DNA of 5,171 nt, taken from SCGC-AG-212-J23 sp036406675 (GTDB taxonomy: Bacteria; Pseudomonadota; Gammaproteobacteria; Burkholderiales; SG8-39). Below are positions 1-5,141 of this stretch, piece by piece (position 1 is the first letter of the stretch; each line of letters starts with the position of its first letter). The translations under genes were made by a program, and so were the position numbers. Below the pieces are notes generated by a model that worked only from the letters and a program-made list of their open reading frames with translations, made no database searches and was not told where the DNA came from. The stretch is taken from the NCBI GenBank assembly GCA_036406675.1, contig DASXAO010000151.1, positions 1 to 5,171 on the forward strand, written 5' to 3'.

Positions 1-192
1 GCCGTGGCGATGCTCGGCAAGCTCAAGCTGTCCGGGTTCCCCGCCTGGTTCGTGTGGCTCACGGTGCACATCTACTTCCTCATCAATTTCCGCAACCGGC
101 TGATGGTGATGTTCGACCTCGCCGCCGCGTACTGGACGTTCCAGCGCTACGCGCGGGTCGTGATGCGCCCCATTCGAAGGCCGCAGGCATAG
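1..192 (+). CDS. ndh: Type II NADH dehydrogenase (NDH-2), C-terminal fragment
   Basis: The gene enters from the left edge, and only its last 63 codons, ending in TAG, are visible. NDH-2 is a single-subunit FAD enzyme on the cytoplasmic face of the inner membrane that passes electrons from NADH to quinone without pumping protons. The visible part fits the family's C-terminal membrane anchor. It begins with a K-L-x-G motif, continues with a Trp/Phe/Leu-rich stretch (GFPAWFVWLTVHIYFL), then the typical F-R-N-R motif, a second hydrophobic stretch, and a basic tail with Tyr, Arg and a final RRPQA. The nucleotide-binding domains lie outside the window, so catalytic residues cannot be checked. The stop lies 31 bp before the next start on the same strand, so transcriptional read-through into the dehydrogenase pair is possible. 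The family call is fairly sure. Whether it is a conventional Ndh or a related pyridine-nucleotide disulphide oxidoreductase is not settled by this fragment. Confidence 0.78.
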   Translation, partial: AVAMLGKLKLSGFPAWFVWLTVHIYFLINFRNRLMVMFDLAAAYWTFQRYARVVMRPIRRPQA

Positions 193-195
193 AAT
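190..195 (+). promoter_or_regulatory. Possible -10 box (TAGAAT) for the dehydrogenase pair
   Basis: TAGAAT matches the sigma-70 -10 consensus at five of six positions and overlaps the TAG stop of the upstream NADH dehydrogenase. It would place transcription start near base 201, giving a leader of about 23 nt before the ATG at 224. I see no good -35 hexamer at 16-18 bp upstream, so this is either a weak or activator-dependent promoter or chance. Confidence 0.3.
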
Positions 196-223
196 CGAGC
201 TCCGTCTTTCCGGGGAGGAGAGC

Positions 224-982
224 ATGGACGAGCCTTCAGGCCGCCGCCGTTTCCTGAAATCGTCGGTCGGCGCACTCGGCGTCGCCGCCGTTCCTGCCGC
301 AACCGTTTCGGCGCCGGCTACCGCGGCAGAGCCTCATTCTCACGTTGCAAATCGAAAAGCAGAGAAATACATGTTCTTCAGCGCGGCGGAGGTCGCGTTC
401 GTCGACGCCGCGGTCGCGCGGCTGATCCCGGCCGACGCGCTCGGCCCGGGGGCGAAGGAGGCCGGCGTCACCTACTTCATCGACCAGCAGCTCTTCGGCG
501 GCTGGGGAACGATGGCGAAGATGTACCGCCAGGGGCCGCACGCCGAGGGCACGCCGCAGCAGGGCTACCAGTCGCCGCTCACGCCGCAGGAGATCTTCCG
601 CGTGGCCATCCGCGAGATCAACCTGCAGCTCGGCAGGCCGTTCGAGAAGCTGGCGCCCAAGGAGCAGGACGAAGCGCTGAAGAACCTCGAGGAAGGCAAG
701 CTCGCGCTCGAGAGCGTGCCGTCGCGCTTCTTCTTCAACCTGCTGCTCGAGAGCACGATCGAGGGCTTCTTCTCCGATCCGATCTACGGCGGCAACCGCG
801 ACAAGGCCGGCTGGAAGCTGGTCGGCTTCCCGGGCGTCGCCGCCGCGTACACCACGCTGGTCGACAAGCACGGCGTGCCCTACAACGCCGAACCGGTGTC
901 GATCGCCGACCTGCTCGAGGGGCGCGTCGCGGCCGACGAGCACGGCCATCCGAAGCACGTGATGATCACGCGGAAGGACTGA
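224..982 (+). CDS. Gluconate 2-dehydrogenase subunit 3 family protein (Tat-exported small subunit)
   Basis: This 252-residue protein matches the small (gamma) subunit of membrane-bound FAD-dependent sugar and sugar-acid dehydrogenases. In that family it stabilises the flavoprotein and carries it through the Tat pathway to the periplasm. The N-terminus is a clear Tat signal: a twin-arginine motif with R7, R8 and FLK at 10-12, a hydrophobic Ala/Val stretch at about 15-30, and an A-x-A-type cleavage site near residues 32-35. The mature part has the family's conserved blocks: FFSAAEVAFVDA followed by LIPAD and GPGAKEAGV at about 51-82, then FIDQQL, and the hallmark FFSDPIYGGNRDKAGW followed by GFPG in the second half. 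Length is normal. The ATG at 224 follows a strong GGGGAGGAG ribosome binding site with about 5 nt spacing. The stop lies 4 bp before the flavoprotein start, so the two are almost surely co-translated partners. The substrate cannot be told from this subunit. Confidence 0.93.
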   Translation: MDEPSGRRRFLKSSVGALGVAAVPAATVSAPATAAEPHSHVANRKAEKYMFFSAAEVAFVDAAVARLIPADALGPGAKEAGVTYFIDQQLFGGWGTMAKMYRQGPHAEGTPQQGYQSPLTPQEIFRVAIREINLQLGRPFEKLAPKEQDEALKNLEEGKLALESVPSRFFFNLLLESTIEGFFSDPIYGGNRDKAGWKLVGFPGVAAAYTTLVDKHGVPYNAEPVSIADLLEGRVAADEHGHPKHVMITRKD

Positions 983-986
983 CGCC

Positions 987-2747
987 ATGGCGACCCGACT
1001 CAAGCCCGTCGACGCCGTGATCGTCGGCGTCGGCCTCACCGGAACCATCCTCGCGAAGGAGCTCGCCGAGAGCGGGCTGCAGGTCGTCGGCCTCGAGCGC
1101 GGACGCTGGCGCGACACCGATCCCGACTTCGGCATGCCGTACGCGCACGACGAGCTGCGCTTCGTGAAGCGCCACGCGCTGATGCAGGACCTGTCGCGCG
1201 AGACGATCACGTTCAGGAACAGCGCCAGCGAGACCGCGCTGCCGATGCGCAACCTCGGCTCCTTCCGCCCCGGCGAGGGCGTCGGCGGCGCGGCGGTGCA
1301 CTGGGGCGGCCTCACGTGGCGCTTCCTGCCCTGGGATTTCGAGACGCGCACGCGCACCCTCGAGCGCTACGGGAAGAACCAGGTCGCCGCCGATTGCACG
1401 ATGCAGGACTGGGGCGTCACCTACGACGAGCTCGAGCCGCACTTCGACCGCTTCGAGCACCTCTACGGCATCAGCGGCAAGGCGGGGAACATCAAGGGCA
1501 AGATCATTCCCGGCGGCAACCCGTTCGAGGGCCCGCGCTCGCGCGACTATGCGACGCCGCCGCTCAAGAGCTCGTACGCCGGCACGCTGTTCAAGGCAGC
1601 CGCGGAGAAGCTCGGCTACAAGCCCTTCCCGGCGCCGAGCGCGGCGCTTTCGCGCCCCTACACCAACGAGTACGGCGCGACCATCAACGCCTGCGTCTAC
1701 TGCGGCTACTGCCAGTTCTTCGGCTGCGAGATGGGCGCCAAGGCGAGCCCGCAGACCGCCGTGCTGCCGAACCTGGTGAAGCAGAAGAAGTTCGAGCTGC
1801 GCACGCACGCCAACGTGACGAAGGTGAACCTGGACTCGGCGAAGAAGCGCGCCGTCAGCGTCAGCTACGTCGACTCGCGCGGGCGCGAGTTCGAGCAGCC
1901 GGCCGATCTCGTCCTGCTCACCTCCTACGTCTTCAACAACGTGAGGCTCATGCTCGTCTCGGGCATCGGCAAGCCTTACGACCCGGCGGCGGGGAGCGGC
2001 GTGGTCGGGCGCAACTACGCCTACCAGACGCCGTCCTCGGTGACGCTCTTCTTCGAGGACAGGATATTCAACCAGTTCATGGCCGCCGGCGGCCTCGGCA
2101 TGGTGATCGACGAGTTCAACGGCGACAACTTCGACCACTCGGGGCTCGGCTTCATCGGCGGGGGCTTCTTCCAGGCGGCGACCAGCGGCGCGCGCCCGAT
2201 CGAGGTGCGGCCGGTGCCGCGCGGCACGCCGCGCTGGGGCGCCGAATGGAAGGCGGCGGTGGCGAAGTACTTCAACCGCTCCTTCCCGATCACGATCCAG
2301 GGCGCCTGCCAGAGCTACCGCGGCAACTATCTCGACCTCGACCCGACGTACCGCGACATCCTCGGCCAGCCGCTCCTGCGCATGACCTTCGACCGGCACG
2401 AGAACGAGCACAAGATGTCGGTGTGGCTCACCAACAAGGCCGCCGAGATCGCGAAGGCGATCGGGCCCTCGAAGATGAACGTGAATCCGCGCACCGAGAA
2501 GTACACCATCGTCCCCTACCAGAGCACGCACAACACCGGCGGCGCGGTGATGGGCGCGGACCCCGCGACCAGCGCGGTGAACAAGTACCTGCAGAGCTGG
2601 GACGTGCCGAACGTGTTCGTGGTCGGCGCGAGCGCCTTCCCGCAGAACGGCGGCTACAACCCCACCGGCACCGTCGGCGCGCTCACCTTCCAGGCCCTCG
2701 ACGCGATCAAGACGAGGTATCTCAAGAAACCCGGCGCCCTCGTCTAG
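987..2747 (+). CDS. GMC-family flavoprotein, catalytic subunit of a gluconate/sugar dehydrogenase
   Basis: This 586-residue GMC oxidoreductase fits the catalytic subunit of periplasmic FAD sugar or sugar-acid dehydrogenases, which oxidise an alcohol group and pass electrons to a cytochrome or quinone. A Rossmann FAD site starts at once: GVGLTG at 14-19 and the ribose-binding acidic residue E37 in LERG. GVGGAAVHWGGLTWRF at 98-113 is the family FAD-contact block. Four cysteines (C236, C239, C242, C247; spacing C-x2-C-x2-C-x4-C) lie where Fe-S-containing members of this subfamily carry their cluster. Near the end, H515 in STHNTGG and N558 in GGYNPTGTVG are the expected catalytic His/Asn pair. 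There is no signal peptide, which fits export by piggy-back on the Tat-bearing partner 4 bp upstream. An AAGGA ribosome binding site inside the end of that gene sits 8 nt before the ATG. No cytochrome subunit follows: the next gene converges 2 bp away. Substrate unknown; gluconate, 2-ketogluconate, glucose, sorbitol or fructose types all share this layout. Confidence 0.93.
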   Translation: MATRLKPVDAVIVGVGLTGTILAKELAESGLQVVGLERGRWRDTDPDFGMPYAHDELRFVKRHALMQDLSRETITFRNSASETALPMRNLGSFRPGEGVGGAAVHWGGLTWRFLPWDFETRTRTLERYGKNQVAADCTMQDWGVTYDELEPHFDRFEHLYGISGKAGNIKGKIIPGGNPFEGPRSRDYATPPLKSSYAGTLFKAAAEKLGYKPFPAPSAALSRPYTNEYGATINACVYCGYCQFFGCEMGAKASPQTAVLPNLVKQKKFELRTHANVTKVNLDSAKKRAVSVSYVDSRGREFEQPADLVLLTSYVFNNVRLMLVSGIGKPYDPAAGSGVVGRNYAYQTPSSVTLFFEDRIFNQFMAAGGLGMVIDEFNGDNFDHSGLGFIGGGFFQAATSGARPIEVRPVPRGTPRWGAEWKAAVAKYFNRSFPITIQGACQSYRGNYLDLDPTYRDILGQPLLRMTFDRHENEHKMSVWLTNKAAEIAKAIGPSKMNVNPRTEKYTIVPYQSTHNTGGAVMGADPATSAVNKYLQSWDVPNVFVVGASAFPQNGGYNPTGTVGALTFQALDAIKTRYLKKPGALV

Positions 2748-2750
2748 GGC
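2736..2750. terminator. Weak hairpin at the convergent gene junction
   Basis: GCCCT at 2736-2740 and AGGGC at 2746-2750 form a 5-bp GC-rich stem with a 5-nt loop, straddling the flavoprotein stop and touching the kinase stop. TATTCATT follows on the plus strand, which is only partly T-rich. It is the only candidate stop signal in a junction with 2 non-coding bases, but it is short and may be chance. Confidence 0.22.
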
Positions 2751-3607
2751 TATTCATTCCACAGCCACGCGGCGCCGCGCACGCCGCTGGAATCGCCGTG
2801 CGCGTTGCGCGCAAGCCGGGTCGCCACGTGGTCCGAGAACACGTGCTTCGACCACAGCCGCGGCACCTCCGTGTACAGCCGCTCGACGTTGGACAATCCG
2901 CCGCCGAGCACGATCACGTCGGGGTCGAGCACGTTGATCACCGATGCAAGCGCGCGCGCCACCCGTGCCTCGTAGCGTTCCAGGCTTTCTCCCCGGCGCG
3001 CAACGATTTCCTCGGGCTCCAGTCTTTCCCCGGTAAGTTTGAAGTGGTGAAAGGCGAGCCCGGGACCGGACAAGTAGGTCTCGATGCAGCCGGCGCGGCC
3101 GCAGTAGCACACAGGCAAGGGCAGGTCTTCGGGGCCCGGGGTCGGCAGCGGGTTGTGCCCCCACTCGCCGGCGATCGCGTTCGGACCCGTCAACAGCTGG
3201 CCGTGCGCGACGATGCCGCCGCCGACGCCGGTGCCCAGGATCACGCCGAACACGACCTCGGCGCCGGCGCCCGCGCCGTCGACCGCCTCCGAGAGCGCGA
3301 AGCAGTTGGCATCGTTCTCGAGCCGCACTTCGCGGCCGATCGCCTGCTCGAGGTCGCGCTTCAGCGGCCGCCCGATCAGCCAGGTGGAATTGGCGTTCTT
3401 TACCAGGCCGCTCACGCGCGACAGCGCGCCCGGGATCCCGACGCCCACCGTACCGGCGCCTATTTCCCTGACCAGCTCGGCAACTTTGGAAATCGTAGCT
3501 TCATAGTCACCTCGTGGCGTCGGAATTCGCCGGCGCGCGAGCTCGCGCGAGCCTTCGAGCGCGATTGCCTCGATCTTGGTGCCGCCCAGGTCGATTCCAA
3601 TGCGCAT
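2750..3607 (-). CDS. mak: ROK-family sugar kinase, fructokinase (Mak)-like
   Basis: This 285-residue kinase resembles E. coli Mak, which uses ATP to phosphorylate fructose (and related hexoses) to fructose 6-phosphate in the cytoplasm. It opens with the phosphate-binding motif MRIGIDLGGTKIE. It then has GVGIPG and KNANSTWL (70-77), the catalytic base D99 in ENDAN, and GTGVGGG at 125-131. The ROK zinc site follows, with H151 in GEWGH and C167, C169 and C174 in CYCGRAGCIET. A C-terminal LDPDVIVLGGGLSNV and a final GDSSGVRGAAWLW complete the match. From memory, KNANSTWL, the GEWGHNPLP block and the C-terminus are nearly the same in E. coli Mak. The ATG at 3607 is chosen because the family begins there and an AGGA sits 7 nt upstream; an in-frame TTG 24 codons earlier adds no conserved residues. 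The gene converges on the flavoprotein gene and is divergent from the lipoprotein gene. Exact sugar preference (fructose, mannose, N-acetylglucosamine) is inferred only. Confidence 0.93.
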   Translation of the reverse strand: MRIGIDLGGTKIEAIALEGSRELARRRIPTPRGDYEATISKVAELVREIGAGTVGVGIPGALSRVSGLVKNANSTWLIGRPLKRDLEQAIGREVRLENDANCFALSEAVDGAGAGAEVVFGVILGTGVGGGIVAHGQLLTGPNAIAGEWGHNPLPTPGPEDLPLPVCYCGRAGCIETYLSGPGLAFHHFKLTGERLEPEEIVARRGESLERYEARVARALASVINVLDPDVIVLGGGLSNVERLYTEVPRLWSKHVFSDHVATRLARNAHGDSSGVRGAAWLWNE

Positions 3608-3661
3608 GCCTCCATCCTGAAGCGTTTCTGGCCGCCCGGACGAGGCGGGTTCGTCAGCCCG

Positions 3662-3706
3662 GTACGCGGCTTGCAGCAACTCCGTCGGGCGCCGGGCGCC
3701 GCGTAC
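3662..3706. repeat. 9-bp inverted repeat in the divergent spacer
   Basis: GTACGCGGC at 3662-3670 is matched exactly in reverse complement by GCCGCGTAC at 3698-3706, with 27 bp between. The spacer itself starts with the small palindrome TTGCAGCAA (3671-3679) and ends with the direct repeat GGGCGCC GGGCGCC (3687-3700). It lies between the divergent kinase and lipoprotein genes (spacer 3608-3753), where a regulator-binding site or a cruciform-forming element is plausible. No convincing -10/-35 pair was found on either strand in the spacer. Function is unknown. Confidence 0.45.
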
Positions 3707-3753
3707 GGCACGGCCCTTGCTCTCTGAAAACCGTTACTACCCATGGAGATACC

Positions 3754-3984
3754 ATGCCTAGGCTAATTTTGGCGACTATTGTTGTATTAGCAGCGACTCT
3801 CGGTATCGGCGGCTGCGCCAGCCAGACCCGAGCCGAGAAGGTCGGCACCATTGGAGGCGCAGCGGCGGGCGGCGCGATCGGAAGCGCTGCAGGCGGCGGC
3901 ACCTTGGGCACGCTCGGCGGCGCTGCGGCCGGCGGCTATATCGGCGACAAGGCCGGCGAGGCTTACGACAAGCAGAAGCACTGA
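3754..3984 (+). CDS. Small glycine-zipper lipoprotein
   Basis: This is a 76-residue predicted lipoprotein. Residues 1-20 form a lipoprotein signal peptide: one basic residue (R3), a hydrophobic core LILATIVVLAATLG, and a lipobox-like IGGC with lipidation at C21. Ala and Ser after the Cys, with no Asp at +2, suggest sorting to the outer membrane. Residues about 31-67 are a glycine zipper of repeated GG-AAAGG-x-IG units (GGAAAGGAIG, then GGAAAGGYIG), as in the small 17-kDa-antigen or YMGG-type glycine-zipper lipoproteins. Such proteins are thought to sit in or against the outer membrane, often in envelope stress, but the exact role is unknown. A short charged tail (DKAGEAYDKQKH) ends the protein. 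The ATG at 3754 follows GGAG with 5 nt spacing; an earlier in-frame start would run into the kinase gene and bury the signal peptide. Its first 18 codons use A/T-ending and rare codons (AGG, CTA, TTG, GTA, TTA), unlike its neighbours. It is probably a single-gene transcript, as a strong terminator follows. Confidence 0.85.
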   Translation: MPRLILATIVVLAATLGIGGCASQTRAEKVGTIGGAAAGGAIGSAAGGGTLGTLGGAAAGGYIGDKAGEAYDKQKH

Positions 3985-4004
3985 CCAGGCAGCTTGCGGT
4001 CCGG

Positions 4005-4037
4005 AAGCCCGGTCCCGCGAAGGGTCCGGGCTTTTTT
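4005..4037 (+). terminator. Intrinsic terminator after the lipoprotein gene
   Basis: AAGCCCGG pairs fully with CCGGGCTT. A T-T mismatch and a further CCC/GGG pairing follow inside, closing a GCGAA loop. The 3' arm runs into a six-T tract (4032-4037). It begins 20 bp after the lipoprotein stop and is the clearest regulatory structure in the window. Confidence 0.9.
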
Positions 4038-4065
4038 GCGCCCGTGGCGGTCGTGGCGCTAGAAT
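4036..4065 (+). promoter_or_regulatory. Possible promoter for the HEPN-like gene
   Basis: TAGAAT at 4060-4065 matches the sigma-70 -10 consensus at five of six bases. An imperfect -35, TTGCGC (4036-4041, three of six), lies 18 bp upstream and overlaps the T-tract of the preceding terminator. Transcription would start near 4072, about 36 nt before the proposed CTG start. Placement directly after a terminator and before an open frame supports it, but the -35 is weak. Confidence 0.4.
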
Positions 4066-4095
4066 GCAGGCGCTGGCCCGGACAAGAAGTACAAG

Positions 4096-4110
4096 AAGGA
4101 AGGGACACTG
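4096..4110 (+). promoter_or_regulatory. Ribosome binding site and proposed CTG start codon
   Basis: AAGGAAGGG (4096-4104) stands 3-7 nt before CTG at 4108-4110, and the codons that follow (CTG AAA AAG ATC) would read M-K-K-I, a typical bacterial protein start. No ATG, GTG or TTG occurs in this frame between the TAG at 4060-4062 and GTG at 4354. This site therefore decides the N-terminus if the gene is longer than the GTG version. CTG starts are rare, so the claim is tentative. Confidence 0.42.
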
Positions 4111-4743
4111 AAAAAGATCGGTGCAAGCCGGCAAGCGGAGGTCCAAGAGGAGCTGCGCACGCAGCCCACGCAGCCTGCGCACTTCGATTCCCCTCCCCCC
4201 GCCGCAAACACCGAAGAGAGCGCCGCAACCGCCGAACGCACGACCGGCGAAAGCCCCTCCACGTTCAGGTGCTCGCAGTTCCTCGACCTGGTCGAGGCCG
4301 CCGCCTGGGCCGCGGCCACAAAGCCCGAAGCCTCGCCGCAGGGCTATCGCAAGGTGGCGCGCGAGTTCCTCACGGTCCTGGAAGTCCTCGCCGAGCACCC
4401 GGGCGCCGCGCTGAGCGTCTGGGTGTACCTCGCCGCGCAGACCCTCGAGTGCACCTTGAAAGCGTACGTCACCAAGCTCGGCATCCAGGCGCCGGTGCGG
4501 CGCAAAGGCCACGATCTGCTCAACCTTTGGCGCACCGCGGCGGAAGCGAGCGCGGCGGCGCCGACGAAGCTCAGCATTTCCGTGCGCCCGCCGGAATGGT
4601 GCGTGATGCTGAACGTGTTCCACGACTACCCGTTCCTCGACCGCTATCCCGGCGTCTATGGACTCTCGGTGAAGACGAAGCGGACGCAGCTCGCGCGGAT
4701 CCTCGGCAGGATCCTCGCCCAGGTCGACGCAGCGTTCCAGTAG
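4108..4743 (+). CDS. Uncharacterised HEPN-like helical protein (start uncertain)
   Basis: I do not recognise a named family. Read from the CTG, the product is 211 residues. Residues 1-51 are a polar, Pro/Ala/Glu/Thr-rich, probably disordered leader; from about 52 the sequence is helical. Residues about 90-140 resemble the HEPN fold: helix SVWVYLAAQTLECTLKAYV, a short linker, then KGHDLLNLW with H135, like the L-A-x-x-x-E-x-x-L-K-A and H-D-L-x-x-L patterns of HEPN proteins. The usual catalytic R-x4-6-H motif is not evident, because the nearest arginines are too close to the His, so RNase activity is not supported. A later block, MLNVFHDYPFLDRYP, may be family-specific. The frame is open from 4063. 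Codons 4108-4353 keep about 80% G/C at third positions, so translation upstream of the GTG at 4354 is likely; that GTG would also cut off a predicted helix (FLDLVEAAAWAAAT). No adjacent nucleotidyltransferase or toxin-antitoxin partner is seen. Confidence 0.6.
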   Translation: MKKIGASRQAEVQEELRTQPTQPAHFDSPPPAANTEESAATAERTTGESPSTFRCSQFLDLVEAAAWAAATKPEASPQGYRKVAREFLTVLEVLAEHPGAALSVWVYLAAQTLECTLKAYVTKLGIQAPVRRKGHDLLNLWRTAAEASAAAPTKLSISVRPPEWCVMLNVFHDYPFLDRYPGVYGLSVKTKRTQLARILGRILAQVDAAFQ

Positions 4744-4756
4744 CCCGCCCTTCCCC

Positions 4757-4785
4757 GTCCTGACCCATAATCAGGGACAGTCCCT
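4757..4785 (+). promoter_or_regulatory. Palindrome with overlapping alternative hairpins upstream of the DUF1330 gene
   Basis: AGGGACAGTCCCT (4773-4785) is a perfect 6-bp inverted repeat around one central base. Its left arm can instead pair upstream: GTCCTGA (4757-4763) pairs with TCAGGGAC (4771-4778) if one G is bulged. The two pairings exclude each other. A CATAAT hexamer (4766-4771), five of six to a -10 box, sits in the first loop, without a clear -35. The element could be an operator, a weak attenuator, the end of the preceding transcript, or a remnant of a dispersed palindromic repeat. Confidence 0.4.
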
Positions 4786-4811
4786 ACTTAATTCCCGCTA
4801 CTTGATTTCCG
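4784..4811 (+). repeat. 14-bp imperfect tandem repeat in the DUF1330 leader
   Basis: CTACTTAATTCCCG (4784-4797) is followed without a gap by CTACTTGATTTCCG (4798-4811); the copies match at 12 of 14 positions. The first copy overlaps the last two bases of the palindrome, and the second ends in the first base of the GAGGAG ribosome binding site. The pair is notably AT-richer than the surroundings. It may be a double binding site for a regulator or an accidental duplication. Confidence 0.6.
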
Positions 4812-4823
4812 AGGAGATTGCCA

Positions 4824-5117
4824 ATGGCCAAGGCCTACTGGATCACCTGCTATCGCTCCATTTCCGACCCCGAGGCGCTCGCCGCCTATGCCAAGCTTGC
4901 CGGACCGGCGATCCAGGCTGCGGGCGGGCGCTTCCTCGTGCGCGGCAATCCCGCCAAGACCTACGAGCATGGCCTGAGCCAGCGCACCGTGGTCACCGAA
5001 TGGGAAAGCGTGGCGAAGGCCGTCGCCGCGCACGACAGCCCGGGCTACCAGGCGGCGCTCAAGGCGCTCGGCAAGGGCGCCGAGCGCGACGTGCGGATCG
5101 TGGAGGCCGCCGCATAA
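4824..5117 (+). CDS. DUF1330 family protein
   Basis: This 97-residue cytoplasmic protein matches the DUF1330 family: small proteins of the dimeric alpha-beta barrel (ferredoxin-like) fold with no established reaction. The typical order is present: an N-terminal strand AKAYWITCYRSI, DPEALAAYAKLAGPAIQAAGGRFLVRG (helix then strand, with the AGGRFLVRG signature), a middle strand R-T-V-V-T-E-W, a helix with the family's HDSPGYQAALK-like block, and a closing strand DVRIVEA. Length is typical for the family. The ATG at 4824 is preferred over an in-frame TTG two codons earlier, because GAGGAG (4811-4816) is then 7 nt away rather than 1. The preceding 80 bp hold a palindrome and a tandem repeat that may control it. 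The upstream HEPN-like gene is on the same strand but separated by this structured spacer. Substrate and role are unknown. Confidence 0.9.
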   Translation: MAKAYWITCYRSISDPEALAAYAKLAGPAIQAAGGRFLVRGNPAKTYEHGLSQRTVVTEWESVAKAVAAHDSPGYQAALKALGKGAERDVRIVEAAA

Positions 5118-5141
5118 ACGTGGTCCGTCCCTGGTTTCGGC

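Noticed and set aside
236..1357. A 373-codon minus-strand open frame
   Set aside because: It is antisense to the Tat subunit and the flavoprotein start, with a biased low-complexity product and no motifs.
966..2531. A 521-codon open frame on the minus strand opposite the flavoprotein gene
   Set aside because: It is an antisense shadow: Arg/Ala/Leu/Val-rich low-complexity translation without domains, produced by G/C-ending codons of the real plus-strand gene.
3608..3679. A 24-residue N-terminal extension of the kinase from a TTG start
   Set aside because: The family starts at MRIGIDLGGT, and the ATG at 3607 has its own AGGA; the extension overlaps the divergent spacer and has no conserved residues.
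1316..3727. An 803-codon plus-strand open frame running through the flavoprotein and kinase genes
   Set aside because: It crosses two well-supported genes in other frames or strand, its translation is Arg/Pro/Ala-rich with no recognisable motif, and it has no ribosome binding site. High GC explains the lack of stops.
3514..3753. An 80-codon N-terminal extension of the lipoprotein frame
   Set aside because: It would overlap the kinase gene and place the signal peptide inside the protein; the ATG at 3754 has a good ribosome binding site.
4064..4111. A 15-codon mini-ORF starting with ATG whose TGA overlaps the proposed CTG start, suggesting translational coupling
   Set aside because: Its ATG lies inside the proposed -10 box, so it would not be on that transcript, and it has no ribosome binding site.
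3787..4623. A 278-codon minus-strand frame across the lipoprotein and HEPN-like region
   Set aside because: It would run through the terminator and against two plus-strand genes, and the product is Arg/Gly-rich without a fold signature.
4354..4743. GTG 4354 as the start of the HEPN-like gene
   Set aside because: It is kept only as a fallback: the ribosome binding site is weak and it discards a coding-like region and a helix.
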